In this document: positions 1 through 5,284 of the stretch, in pieces
Numbering within the stretch: the first letter of the stretch is position 1
Layout of the letters: every line of letters starts with the position of its first letter
Source of the DNA: DASUZD01 sp036377055
GTDB lineage: Bacteria > Actinomycetota > Thermoleophilia > Gaiellales > Gaiellaceae
Length of the DNA stretch: 9,454 nt
Assembly: GCA_036377055.1 (NCBI GenBank)
Contig: DASUZD010000284.1
Span: 1-9,454, forward strand
Direction: 5' to 3'
The notes under the pieces: generated by a model
What the model saw: only the letters and a program-made list of their open reading frames with translations
Databases searched by the model: none
Told to the model about the DNA's origin: nothing
Made by a program: the position numbers and the translations under genes

Positions 1-263
1 ACGAGCCGCTCGCGGACGTCGGCGCTCTTGGCCCGCCGCCACTCGCCGATCCACGTCTCGCTGCGCCCGCCGCCGTACGCGTCCGCCGTGTCGAACGTCG
101 TGATGCCGAGCTCCCAGGCGCGGTCCATGATCGCGAACGCCTCCTCGCGCGACTCGCCATGGCCGAAGAAGGCAGGCGCCGAGCCGATTCCGCCGAAGTT
201 GCCGCAGCCGAGGACGAGGCGCGAGATCTCGATCCCGCTCGGGCCAAGCGCGCGCCTTTCCAC
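1..263 (-). CDS. Aldo/keto reductase, N-terminal 87 residues (partial)
   Basis: Cut by the left edge of the window; only the N-terminus is visible. The opening residues (VERRALGPSGIEISRLVLGCG) match the usual first beta strand of aldo/keto reductases of the YghZ/Tas-like TIM-barrel type. The segment TTFDTADAYGGGRSE (residues 55-69) carries the family's catalytic Asp58 and Tyr63 in the D-x4-Y spacing. Members reduce aldehydes or ketones with NADPH in the cytosol; the substrate cannot be read from this fragment. The GTG start at 261-263 is chosen because it gives the normal family N-terminus and no ATG fits. It is divergent from the aminotransferase, with only 19 bp between the two start codons, and has no Shine-Dalgarno site. 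The family is certain; the specific activity is unknown. Confidence 0.9.
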   Translation of the reverse strand, partial: MERRALGPSGIEISRLVLGCGNFGGIGSAPAFFGHGESREEAFAIMDRAWELGITTFDTADAYGGGRSETWIGEWRRAKSADVRERL

Positions 264-269
264 GGGATG

Positions 270-275
270 TAGGCT
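270..275 (+). promoter_or_regulatory. Possible -10 element (TAGGCT) of a leaderless aminotransferase transcript
   Basis: TAGGCT fits the actinobacterial TANNNT -10 pattern and ends 7 nt before the GTG at 283. That is the spacing expected if transcription starts on the start codon itself. There is no Shine-Dalgarno site and no clear -35. The hexamer is short, so chance occurrence is possible; support comes from similar spacing at two other genes in the window. Confidence 0.4.
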
Positions 276-282
276 CGCATAC

Positions 283-1455
283 GTGAGCACGACGCTCCTC
301 GATGTCGAGGCCGTCCGCAGGCGGTTCTCATCTCTTCAGGGCGGGTTCGCGTTCTTCGACGCGCCCGGCGGCTCGCAGGTGCCGGACGAGGTCGGGGAGG
401 CCATGGCCCGGACGCTCAGGGACGCGAGCGGCAACCTCGGGGCGCCCTACGAGACCGGGCGCCGCGTCGAGGCGATCCTCCACGGCGCGCGGGACGCCGC
501 CGGCCGCTTCCTCGGCTGCGCCTCGGACGAGGTCGTCTTCGGGGCGAACATGACGACGCTCAACTTCACGCTGACGCGGACGGCGTCGCGCGACTGGCGC
601 GAGGGCGACCGGATCCTCGCGACGCGCCTCGACCACGACGGCAACGTCGCGCCCTGGCTCGAGCTCGCGGCGGACAAGGGCCTCCACGTCGACCTCGTCG
701 ACGTGACACCGGAAGGGCGGCTCGACCTGGCCGACGTCGAGCGGAAGCTGACCGACCGCACGCGCGTCGTCTCCTTCCCCGCCGCGTCGAACGCGATCGG
801 GACGATCACCGAGATCCGCGAGGTCTGCGCGCTGGCGCGCGACGCAGGCGCGCTCTCGTGGATCGACGCGGTGCACTACGCGGCCCACGAGCCGATCGAC
901 GTCGCGCAGTTCGGCTGCGACGTGCTGCTCTGCTCGCCGTACAAGTTCTGCGGGCCGCACCTCGGGCTCGCGTTCGGGCGAGCCGAGGTGCTCGAGTCGT
1001 GGCGCCCGTACAAGGCGCGACCCGCGCCGGGGACGCCGCTCGGGCGACGTTTCGAGACCGGCACCGCGCCGTTCGAGCTGCTTGCCGGGTTCGGGGCGAC
1101 GATCGCGTACCTCGACTCGCTCGGCGGCCTGGAGCCGATCCGCGACTACGAGCGCGAGCTCGGCCGGCGCTTCGTCGACGGGCTACCGGAGGGCGTCCTC
1201 CTGTACGGCCCGCAGACGATGGAGGGCCGCGTGCCGACGTTCCTGCTCAACGTCGAGGGCGTCCCGGCGGCGACGGTGGCGACGACGCTAGCCGAGCGCG
1301 GCTACGGCGTCTGGGCGCACAACAACTGGTATTCGCTCGGCCTCTACCAGGGCCTCGGCTACGAGAAGGACGCGATTCGCGCCGGGATCATCCACTACAA
1401 CACCGCCGAGGAGGTCGACGGCCTTCTCGCGGAGTTCGCCTCGCTCGCGCCGTAG
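283..1455 (+). CDS. Class V aminotransferase, cysteine desulfurase-like (VC1184-type family)
   Basis: A 390-residue fold-type I PLP enzyme. The N-terminal FFDAPGGSQVP segment and overall length resemble the TIGR01976 'cysteine desulfurase family, VC1184' group, recalled rather than searched. Visible PLP-site residues are the Asp195/His198 pair in IDAVHY and the Schiff-base Lys221 in SPYKFCGPHLG. I see no SufS/IscS-style catalytic cysteine loop near the C-terminus, so desulfurase activity is not assured; group members are of largely unknown function and may be aminotransferases or lyases. The GTG at 283 is preferred because homologous N-termini begin just before this point. The frame stays open upstream to position 28, but that part lies opposite the aldo/keto reductase and is not coding. 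The start has no Shine-Dalgarno site. The stop lies 2 bp from the stop of the convergent gene. Confidence 0.88.
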   Translation: MSTTLLDVEAVRRRFSSLQGGFAFFDAPGGSQVPDEVGEAMARTLRDASGNLGAPYETGRRVEAILHGARDAAGRFLGCASDEVVFGANMTTLNFTLTRTASRDWREGDRILATRLDHDGNVAPWLELAADKGLHVDLVDVTPEGRLDLADVERKLTDRTRVVSFPAASNAIGTITEIREVCALARDAGALSWIDAVHYAAHEPIDVAQFGCDVLLCSPYKFCGPHLGLAFGRAEVLESWRPYKARPAPGTPLGRRFETGTAPFELLAGFGATIAYLDSLGGLEPIRDYERELGRRFVDGLPEGVLLYGPQTMEGRVPTFLLNVEGVPAATVATTLAERGYGVWAHNNWYSLGLYQGLGYEKDAIRAGIIHYNTAEEVDGLLAEFASLAP

Positions 1456-1457
1456 CG

Positions 1458-2186
1458 CTACCCGACGACCGCCGCCCCTGCCGCGTCGAGGGCTCCGAGA
1501 ACCGCATCGAGCGACCCGCGTGCGAGATCGAGCGTCTGTGCGACCGCCTCCGGCTCGCCGTGCGCATACAGGGTCGCCCGCGTCTCGTCCCTACGGATGT
1601 CGACGGAATACCAGTCGCTCACGCCCCAAGCACCGCCAGCTCTCAGCGCTGCGAAGAGGAGCCTGTACGGGAGATTCTCGCCCGCGTCGATCGGAATCCC
1701 AAGACTCGCGGCGTCTCGACCGGTGTAGGGAATCGCTCCCTGCTTCGCCCGGACGCGCTCGCCCGAACGCGGATCGACCGCCCATGCGACTCCGAGCCTC
1801 GACTGCCCCAGCCTTGCCGGAAGCGCCCGAACGCGGATCGCGGCTGTGGCCTTCGCCTCTCGGGCGACAAGCTGCTCGGCGTCGCTGAGAGCGAGGAGGT
1901 CGCTCCCTCCTCTGACGCCGGTTTGTAGCGGCGTCTCACCCTCGGCGATCGTCCGCGCGAGCAGCACGAGCTCGCCCAACCTCCCGACTGCTGCTCGTGC
2001 CTCGAGCGGAGCGCACTCGCCGCAAAGGCATCTTCGGAGGACGGCGAGGTCGGAAGCGACGCGATCGAGGTCGGCAGCAACGTCGATCTCGCCGCTCAGG
2101 CGCCGGCGTCCAGCCTCCGCCTCGACCAATCGAGCGTGCGCGCGCCGCTCCTCGTCGAGCTCGGCTTCACCGCCGGGACCCGACAC
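1458..2186 (-). CDS. Unrecognised 242-residue protein with CxCxxC cluster
   Basis: I do not recognise a family. The first 75 or so residues are rich in Glu, Arg, Ala and Leu and look helical, possibly coiled coil. They contain Cys53, Cys55 and Cys58 in LRRCLCGECAP, a possible metal- or Fe-S-binding cluster. The C-terminal half (from about residue 130) looks like a compact globular domain, with GVAWAVDPRSGERV, a YTGRD turn and WGVSDWYSVDIRRDE. There is no signal peptide or membrane segment. The GTG start (2184-2186) lies 19 bp after the glycoside hydrolase stop; a weak GGAAG lies about 15 nt upstream, so co-transcription with the hydrolase is likely. Codon use is looser than in the neighbours, with many AGG, AGA, CGA, GCA and CTT codons, hinting at a different history or weak expression. 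The balanced amino-acid composition argues that it is real, but it could be a spurious frame. Confidence 0.6.
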   Translation of the reverse strand: MSGPGGEAELDEERRAHARLVEAEAGRRRLSGEIDVAADLDRVASDLAVLRRCLCGECAPLEARAAVGRLGELVLLARTIAEGETPLQTGVRGGSDLLALSDAEQLVAREAKATAAIRVRALPARLGQSRLGVAWAVDPRSGERVRAKQGAIPYTGRDAASLGIPIDAGENLPYRLLFAALRAGGAWGVSDWYSVDIRRDETRATLYAHGEPEAVAQTLDLARGSLDAVLGALDAAGAAVVG

Positions 2187-2205
2187 TGCCGTCGTTCGTA
2201 GCTTC

Positions 2206-3714
2206 CTAGAGCGCGTCCGTCTGGAAGATCCCGAACGCCGGCCGCTGGGACCAGTCCGAGCGGAGCAGGCCGAACTTCGAGCCGCTCGAGTCCCAGAGGT
2301 TGAACTCGAGGAAGTTGCCGGCCCACGTGTAGGTCTTCCAGGCCTGCATCGCCTGGTCGAGCCGGCTTGCCTGCGTGGCCTCGTCGACCCAGTCCGGGAC
2401 GGCGTTGCCGTACTCGGTCGCCCAGAGCTTCTTCGCTCCGTCTCCGTGCGAGGCCATGATCGAGGTGAGCGACGGAGTCGTCTGCGCCATCTGGCTCCAC
2501 GCAGAGCAGACGTGGAAGTTGAGCCCGACGAAGCGCTCGTAGGGGTGATGGGACAGTGCGTCGAACTTGCCGCCGACGCCGTTCGCGTACATGCCCTCGA
2601 GGAAGTCGAGCGGGTCGTAGCCGGTCGGGTCCATTCCCGAGTCCGGCGTGCCGTCGCAGTTCGAGTCGTGGTAGCCGCCGTGCGGCGACATCACTCCCGC
2701 GAGGACGAAGGCCGCTGGATCGTTCGCGTGGATCGCCGTGTACGCCTGGCTGACGATCGCCGCGTATTGCGCCACGTTGGGCGTCGGCTTCCAGAACGCG
2801 GAGATGTTCGGCTCGTTCCAGATCTCGTAGAGGTGGACCCCGAGCGGACCAAAGTGCGCCGCGAGCCGGCCCGCGATGCTCGCGTAGTCGGCCGGGTTCG
2901 TCGGCGGGTACTTGTCGTCCATGAAGCCGCCGTTCGCCCAGGCCGGCGCGTAGCCGATCATCGCGACGACGCTGAGCCCACGCGCGGCGGCCTCGGTGAC
3001 GAATGTGTCGAGGTAGCCGACGTTGAACGCTCCGGGAGTCGGCTCGATCACGCTCCACGCGAAGTCGCTCCGGACCCATTTCGCGTTCGTGCTCCGCATG
3101 TTGTCGAGCTCGCGCTGGCGCGTGGCGTCGTCCTCGTAGACGATGTTCGCGCCGGCCGCGATGCCGAAGCGCGCCTCGTCGCCGGTGACCTTGAGCGCCA
3201 TCGCCGGGCTGGCCGAGGTACCGGCGCCGAATGGATTGCTCGCGCCGTCGGAGTAGGTGTCCGTGTTCCCCACCCGCGTGCCGGTCGAGTCCCAGTACGT
3301 GCGCGCGATCCGCGTCGTGGACCCGACGAGGTAGCCGAAGGCGATCTGCCCAGCCGGGATGGGCACCGAGTACGGGAAGGTGAACGCGACCCAGCCGGCC
3401 TGCTGCTTCGCCTGGATCGTGACCTCGTTCGAGGTTCCGAGCCGGTTGACCGGGTTGCCGCTGCCGTCGACCGTGTAGGCGATCGCACGGAGCTTCTGCG
3501 ACCCGTGCGTGGCGCCCTTCCCGTCGAGGTAGATCTCGACCTTCACGAGGTTGCCTGCCTTCGGACTCGTGAGGATCGCGACGGCCTTTCGGTCGGCGTC
3601 CAACTGGACCGGGGCCGCGCCCGAGAGGGTCGTGGTGCCGAAGGTGAATTGAGCGGCGTGCGCTGGCCCGGCGGTCGCGAGGGCGACGACGACGGCGAGC
3701 AGGACCTTCTTCAT
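2206..3714 (-). CDS. Secreted clan-A glycoside hydrolase (GH39/GH5-like) with N-terminal beta domain
   Basis: A 502-residue exported protein. Residues 1-20 form a Sec signal peptide (two Lys, a hydrophobic core, then AHA before Ala21). Residues about 22-178 look like a beta-sandwich, carbohydrate-binding-like module rich in Thr, Gly and Tyr. Residues about 182-502 form a (beta/alpha)8 hydrolase domain. LYEIWNEPN (295-303) gives the acid/base Glu301, and LWATEYG (430-436) the probable nucleophile Glu434, as in retaining clan GH-A enzymes such as GH39 (PslG-like) and GH5. ALSHHPY (386-392) is typical of this group. Only two cysteines remain in the mature protein (353 and 403), which could form a disulfide. 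An insertion around 346-366 holds a DxNxDGxxD calcium-loop pattern. The ATG has a strong ribosome binding site. The likely role is extracellular polysaccharide cleavage; the substrate cannot be told. Confidence 0.88.
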   Translation of the reverse strand: MKKVLLAVVVALATAGPAHAAQFTFGTTTLSGAAPVQLDADRKAVAILTSPKAGNLVKVEIYLDGKGATHGSQKLRAIAYTVDGSGNPVNRLGTSNEVTIQAKQQAGWVAFTFPYSVPIPAGQIAFGYLVGSTTRIARTYWDSTGTRVGNTDTYSDGASNPFGAGTSASPAMALKVTGDEARFGIAAGANIVYEDDATRQRELDNMRSTNAKWVRSDFAWSVIEPTPGAFNVGYLDTFVTEAAARGLSVVAMIGYAPAWANGGFMDDKYPPTNPADYASIAGRLAAHFGPLGVHLYEIWNEPNISAFWKPTPNVAQYAAIVSQAYTAIHANDPAAFVLAGVMSPHGGYHDSNCDGTPDSGMDPTGYDPLDFLEGMYANGVGGKFDALSHHPYERFVGLNFHVCSAWSQMAQTTPSLTSIMASHGDGAKKLWATEYGNAVPDWVDEATQASRLDQAMQAWKTYTWAGNFLEFNLWDSSGSKFGLLRSDWSQRPAFGIFQTDAL

Positions 3715-3719
3715 GTTGT

Positions 3720-3725
3720 CTCCTT
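3720..3725 (-). promoter_or_regulatory. Ribosome binding site of the glycoside hydrolase gene
   Basis: On the minus strand this reads AAGGAG, five bases before the ATG at 3714. It is one of the clearest Shine-Dalgarno sites in the window. It fixes the start at the signal peptide rather than further upstream, where the frame stays open across the dioxygenase gene. Confidence 0.85.
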
Positions 3726-3794
3726 CGGCGCCTACTCCGGCAGGGTCGCCGTGCGGCGGCAAGTCAGCAGTTTGCGCGCCCGAGATTAACGGCT

Positions 3795-3811
3795 CCGCGA
3801 GCCCTTCGCGG
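3795..3811 (-). terminator. Small hairpin after the dioxygenase gene, possible weak terminator
   Basis: A perfect 6-bp stem (CCGCGA / TCGCGG) with a 5-nt loop lies 16 bases past the dioxygenase stop, in the 113-bp gap before the glycoside hydrolase. On the transcribed strand it is followed by AGCCGTTAATC with no U tract, so it is not a standard intrinsic terminator. It could pause polymerase or be chance in GC-rich DNA. Otherwise this gap (3715-3827) holds only the hydrolase ribosome binding site and presumably its promoter; TTAATCT at about 3784-3790 on the minus strand could be a -10, but I cannot place a -35. Confidence 0.3.
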
Positions 3812-3827
3812 CGAGGGCGATCCGCGG

Positions 3828-4547
3828 TTAGTCGGACTCGTTCGCGAGCTCGGTGAGCTCGGTCCGCACCTGCCAGAGCTCCGGAAAGAGCTTGTGCTTG
3901 ATCAGCCCGCCGAGGAGCTCGACCGGCGTGCCCTGCGTGCCGATCGCCACCTCGCCGATCGAGCGCGTCACCACCTTGTAGTGCCGAAAGCGCCAGACCG
4001 TCACGCGCTCGTCCCATTCGGTCAGGAGCTCCGCGAGCTGGTAGAGCTGCTCGTGCTCCCGCCCACGGGTGTAGACCTCGATCAGCGACAGCCCGTGCTG
4101 GCGCCGGAGCTCCGAGAACGCCTGCCCGAGCGGCGGCGAAACGCGGCGCACCTCCCGGAAGCCGGGCGAGTCGAACCCGGAGCCGTGGCCGAGCACCTTC
4201 CGGATCTCGTGGTACTCCCACGGCGACATCTGCTCCAGGTGGTCGAGGAACGACGTGACGTACTTCATGCAGTCGTTCGCGCGCCGGAGCAGGCGGATCG
4301 CCGCGTCGAGGTCGCGCGCCTCGATCAGCCGGGTCGCCTCCTCGACCTCGAAGCACGCGAGCTTCAGCCACAGCTCCGACGACTGGTGCACGGTGAAGAA
4401 GAGGAGCTCGTCCCGGTGCACCATCTCGTCGGGCGTCTTCTGGAGGCTCAGCAGCGCGTCGGTGCGGAGGTAGCGCTCGTAGTCGCTCGCGCCCTCGCCC
4501 TCGAGGATCGGGGCAAACTCGTCGTCGGGAGCCGCAGGCTCGGCCAC
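3828..4547 (-). CDS. Tryptophan 2,3-dioxygenase family protein (heme dioxygenase)
   Basis: A 239-residue all-helical heme protein of the TDO family, which opens the indole ring of L-tryptophan with O2 to N-formylkynurenine. The diagnostic residues are all present: Phe50 and His54 in LLFFTVHQSSELWLK, Tyr112, Arg116, Leu119 and Ser123 in SPWEYHEIRKVLGHGSGF, and the proximal heme ligand His189 in WRFRHYKVVTR. It is shorter than the commonly described bacterial enzymes (about 280-300). The loop that usually reads GTGGSSG, which helps hold the substrate ammonium and carboxylate, is GTQGTPV here (203-209), and SGFQS is SGFDS. It may be a compact TDO clade or an enzyme for a modified tryptophan. The GTG start lacks a usable Shine-Dalgarno site; a -10-like TATGCT sits 6 nt upstream. 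It lies 17 bp after the methyltransferase stop. No kynureninase or formamidase is visible nearby. Confidence 0.88.
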   Translation of the reverse strand: MAEPAAPDDEFAPILEGEGASDYERYLRTDALLSLQKTPDEMVHRDELLFFTVHQSSELWLKLACFEVEEATRLIEARDLDAAIRLLRRANDCMKYVTSFLDHLEQMSPWEYHEIRKVLGHGSGFDSPGFREVRRVSPPLGQAFSELRRQHGLSLIEVYTRGREHEQLYQLAELLTEWDERVTVWRFRHYKVVTRSIGEVAIGTQGTPVELLGGLIKHKLFPELWQVRTELTELANESD

Positions 4548-4553
4548 CCTCGG

Positions 4554-4559
4554 AGCATA
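4554..4559 (-). promoter_or_regulatory. Possible -10 element (TATGCT) of a leaderless dioxygenase transcript
   Basis: TATGCT matches TANNNT and lies within the 17-bp gap after the methyltransferase stop, 6 nt before the dioxygenase GTG. The only GAGG is directly adjacent to the start codon, too close to act as a normal Shine-Dalgarno site. Leaderless initiation, or reinitiation after the methyltransferase stop, would both explain this. No clear -35 is visible. Confidence 0.4.
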
Positions 4560-4564
4560 CGCGG

Positions 4565-5242
4565 CTATTCGGGCGAGATCGCCGCGAAGACGACGATGTT
4601 CGCCATCAGCCGCGGATGGAGCCGGCTGAAGCGGCTCGAGATGAAGTGGAGCTCCGGATCCGCGAAGCCGTCGAGGAGCGACAGGAGCGCGCTCGGCGAG
4701 TAGAGGTGCAGGTGGGTCGGGTTGTCCTCGGGCTCGCGCCCGAGCAAGAAGCGGAGCCGGTTCTTCAGCCGGAACCCGTTCGGAACCGAGCCGACGAGCC
4801 TGCCGCCCGGCCGGAGCACGCGGCGCACCTCCCGCAGCAGCGCGGCCGGGTCGCGCACGTGCTCGAGCAGCTCGCCGGCGACCACGACGTCGAACTCCCA
4901 GTCGTCGAACGGAAGGAGCTGCTCGACGTCGGCCCAGCAGGTCGCGATCCCCCGCCGCGCCGCCTCGCGCAGCGCGCGCCGGTCGACGTCGACGCCGATC
5001 ACCTCGTTTCCGGCGAGGTACGCCTGGGTCAGCGCGCCCGAGCGGCAGCCGAGGTCGAGGACGCGCTTCCCCGGGCCGCCGACGTACCGCTTGAAGAGCG
5101 CCGCTCGCTCCTCACCGCCGTAGACGAAGTCGGACGCAGCGCGTTCGTATTGATGCTCGTGGTAGCGCTCGCTCAGCTCCTCGAGCGGCGTCGGCCGCTC
5201 GGCTGTGCGAGTTGAAACAAGGTGAGACCTGACGCCAGGCAG
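4565..5242 (-). CDS. Class I SAM-dependent methyltransferase (type 11), start codon uncertain (CTG?)
   Basis: The SAM motif I reads VLDLGCRSGALT, followed by VIGVDVD with the ribose-binding acid, then LLPFDDWEFDVVVAGELLEH (motif II/III region) and the type 11 hallmark LREVRRVLRPGGRLVGSVPN. This is a soluble methyltransferase of the kind often modifying sugars, lipids or small molecules; the substrate is unknown. The first ATG/GTG/TTG codon in frame is the GTG at 5002, but it lies after motif I and would give a dead protein. The frame is open back to a TGA at 5276-5278, with coherent sequence such as PLEELSERYHEHQYERAASD before motif I. I set the start at the CTG at 5240-5242 (225 residues) because a good promoter sits 7 nt upstream of it. 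A sequencing frameshift or another non-standard start inside 5180-5242 is the alternative. The coding region itself is certain; the exact 5' end is not. Confidence 0.72.
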   Translation of the reverse strand: MPGVRSHLVSTRTAERPTPLEELSERYHEHQYERAASDFVYGGEERAALFKRYVGGPGKRVLDLGCRSGALTQAYLAGNEVIGVDVDRRALREAARRGIATCWADVEQLLPFDDWEFDVVVAGELLEHVRDPAALLREVRRVLRPGGRLVGSVPNGFRLKNRLRFLLGREPEDNPTHLHLYSPSALLSLLDGFADPELHFISSRFSRLHPRLMANIVVFAAISPE

Positions 5243-5249
5243 GTAATCG

Positions 5250-5279
5250 ATTGAAGCTGCCGCACTCGCGATCTGTCAA
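5250..5279 (-). promoter_or_regulatory. Sigma-70-like promoter TTGACA-18-TTCAAT for the methyltransferase
   Basis: On the minus strand a perfect TTGACA (-35, at 5274-5279) is followed after 18 bp by TTCAAT (-10, at 5250-5255; four of six bases match TATAAT). It lies in the 42-bp gap between the M24 stop (5285-5287) and the methyltransferase frame. A transcript would be expected to begin about 7 nt further on, at or near the CTG at 5242. This suggests the methyltransferase-dioxygenase unit is transcribed separately from the transporter operon, although no terminator separates them. Confidence 0.6.
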
Positions 5280-5284
5280 ACCGA

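Noticed and set aside
28..282. Open N-terminal extension of the aminotransferase frame
   Set aside because: It lies opposite the coding aldo/keto reductase, has no family similarity and would add 85 residues not expected in the family.
3746..3762. GC-rich inverted repeat (CGCC/GGCG) upstream of the hydrolase
   Set aside because: Only four paired bases with a short loop; expected by chance in this base composition.
1846..3789. Long plus-strand open frame opposite the glycoside hydrolase
   Set aside because: Composition is Arg/Val/Asp-rich with no domain, typical of the antisense of GC-rich genes; the minus strand holds a signal peptide, ribosome binding site and catalytic motifs.
3894..4703. 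Plus-strand open frame opposite the dioxygenase
   Set aside because: It is the antisense of conserved TDO motifs, low in complexity and without any recognisable domain.
5002..5002. GTG at 5000-5002 as the methyltransferase start
   Set aside because: It would remove motif I (VLDLGCRSG), which binds SAM, although that motif is intact just upstream in the same frame.
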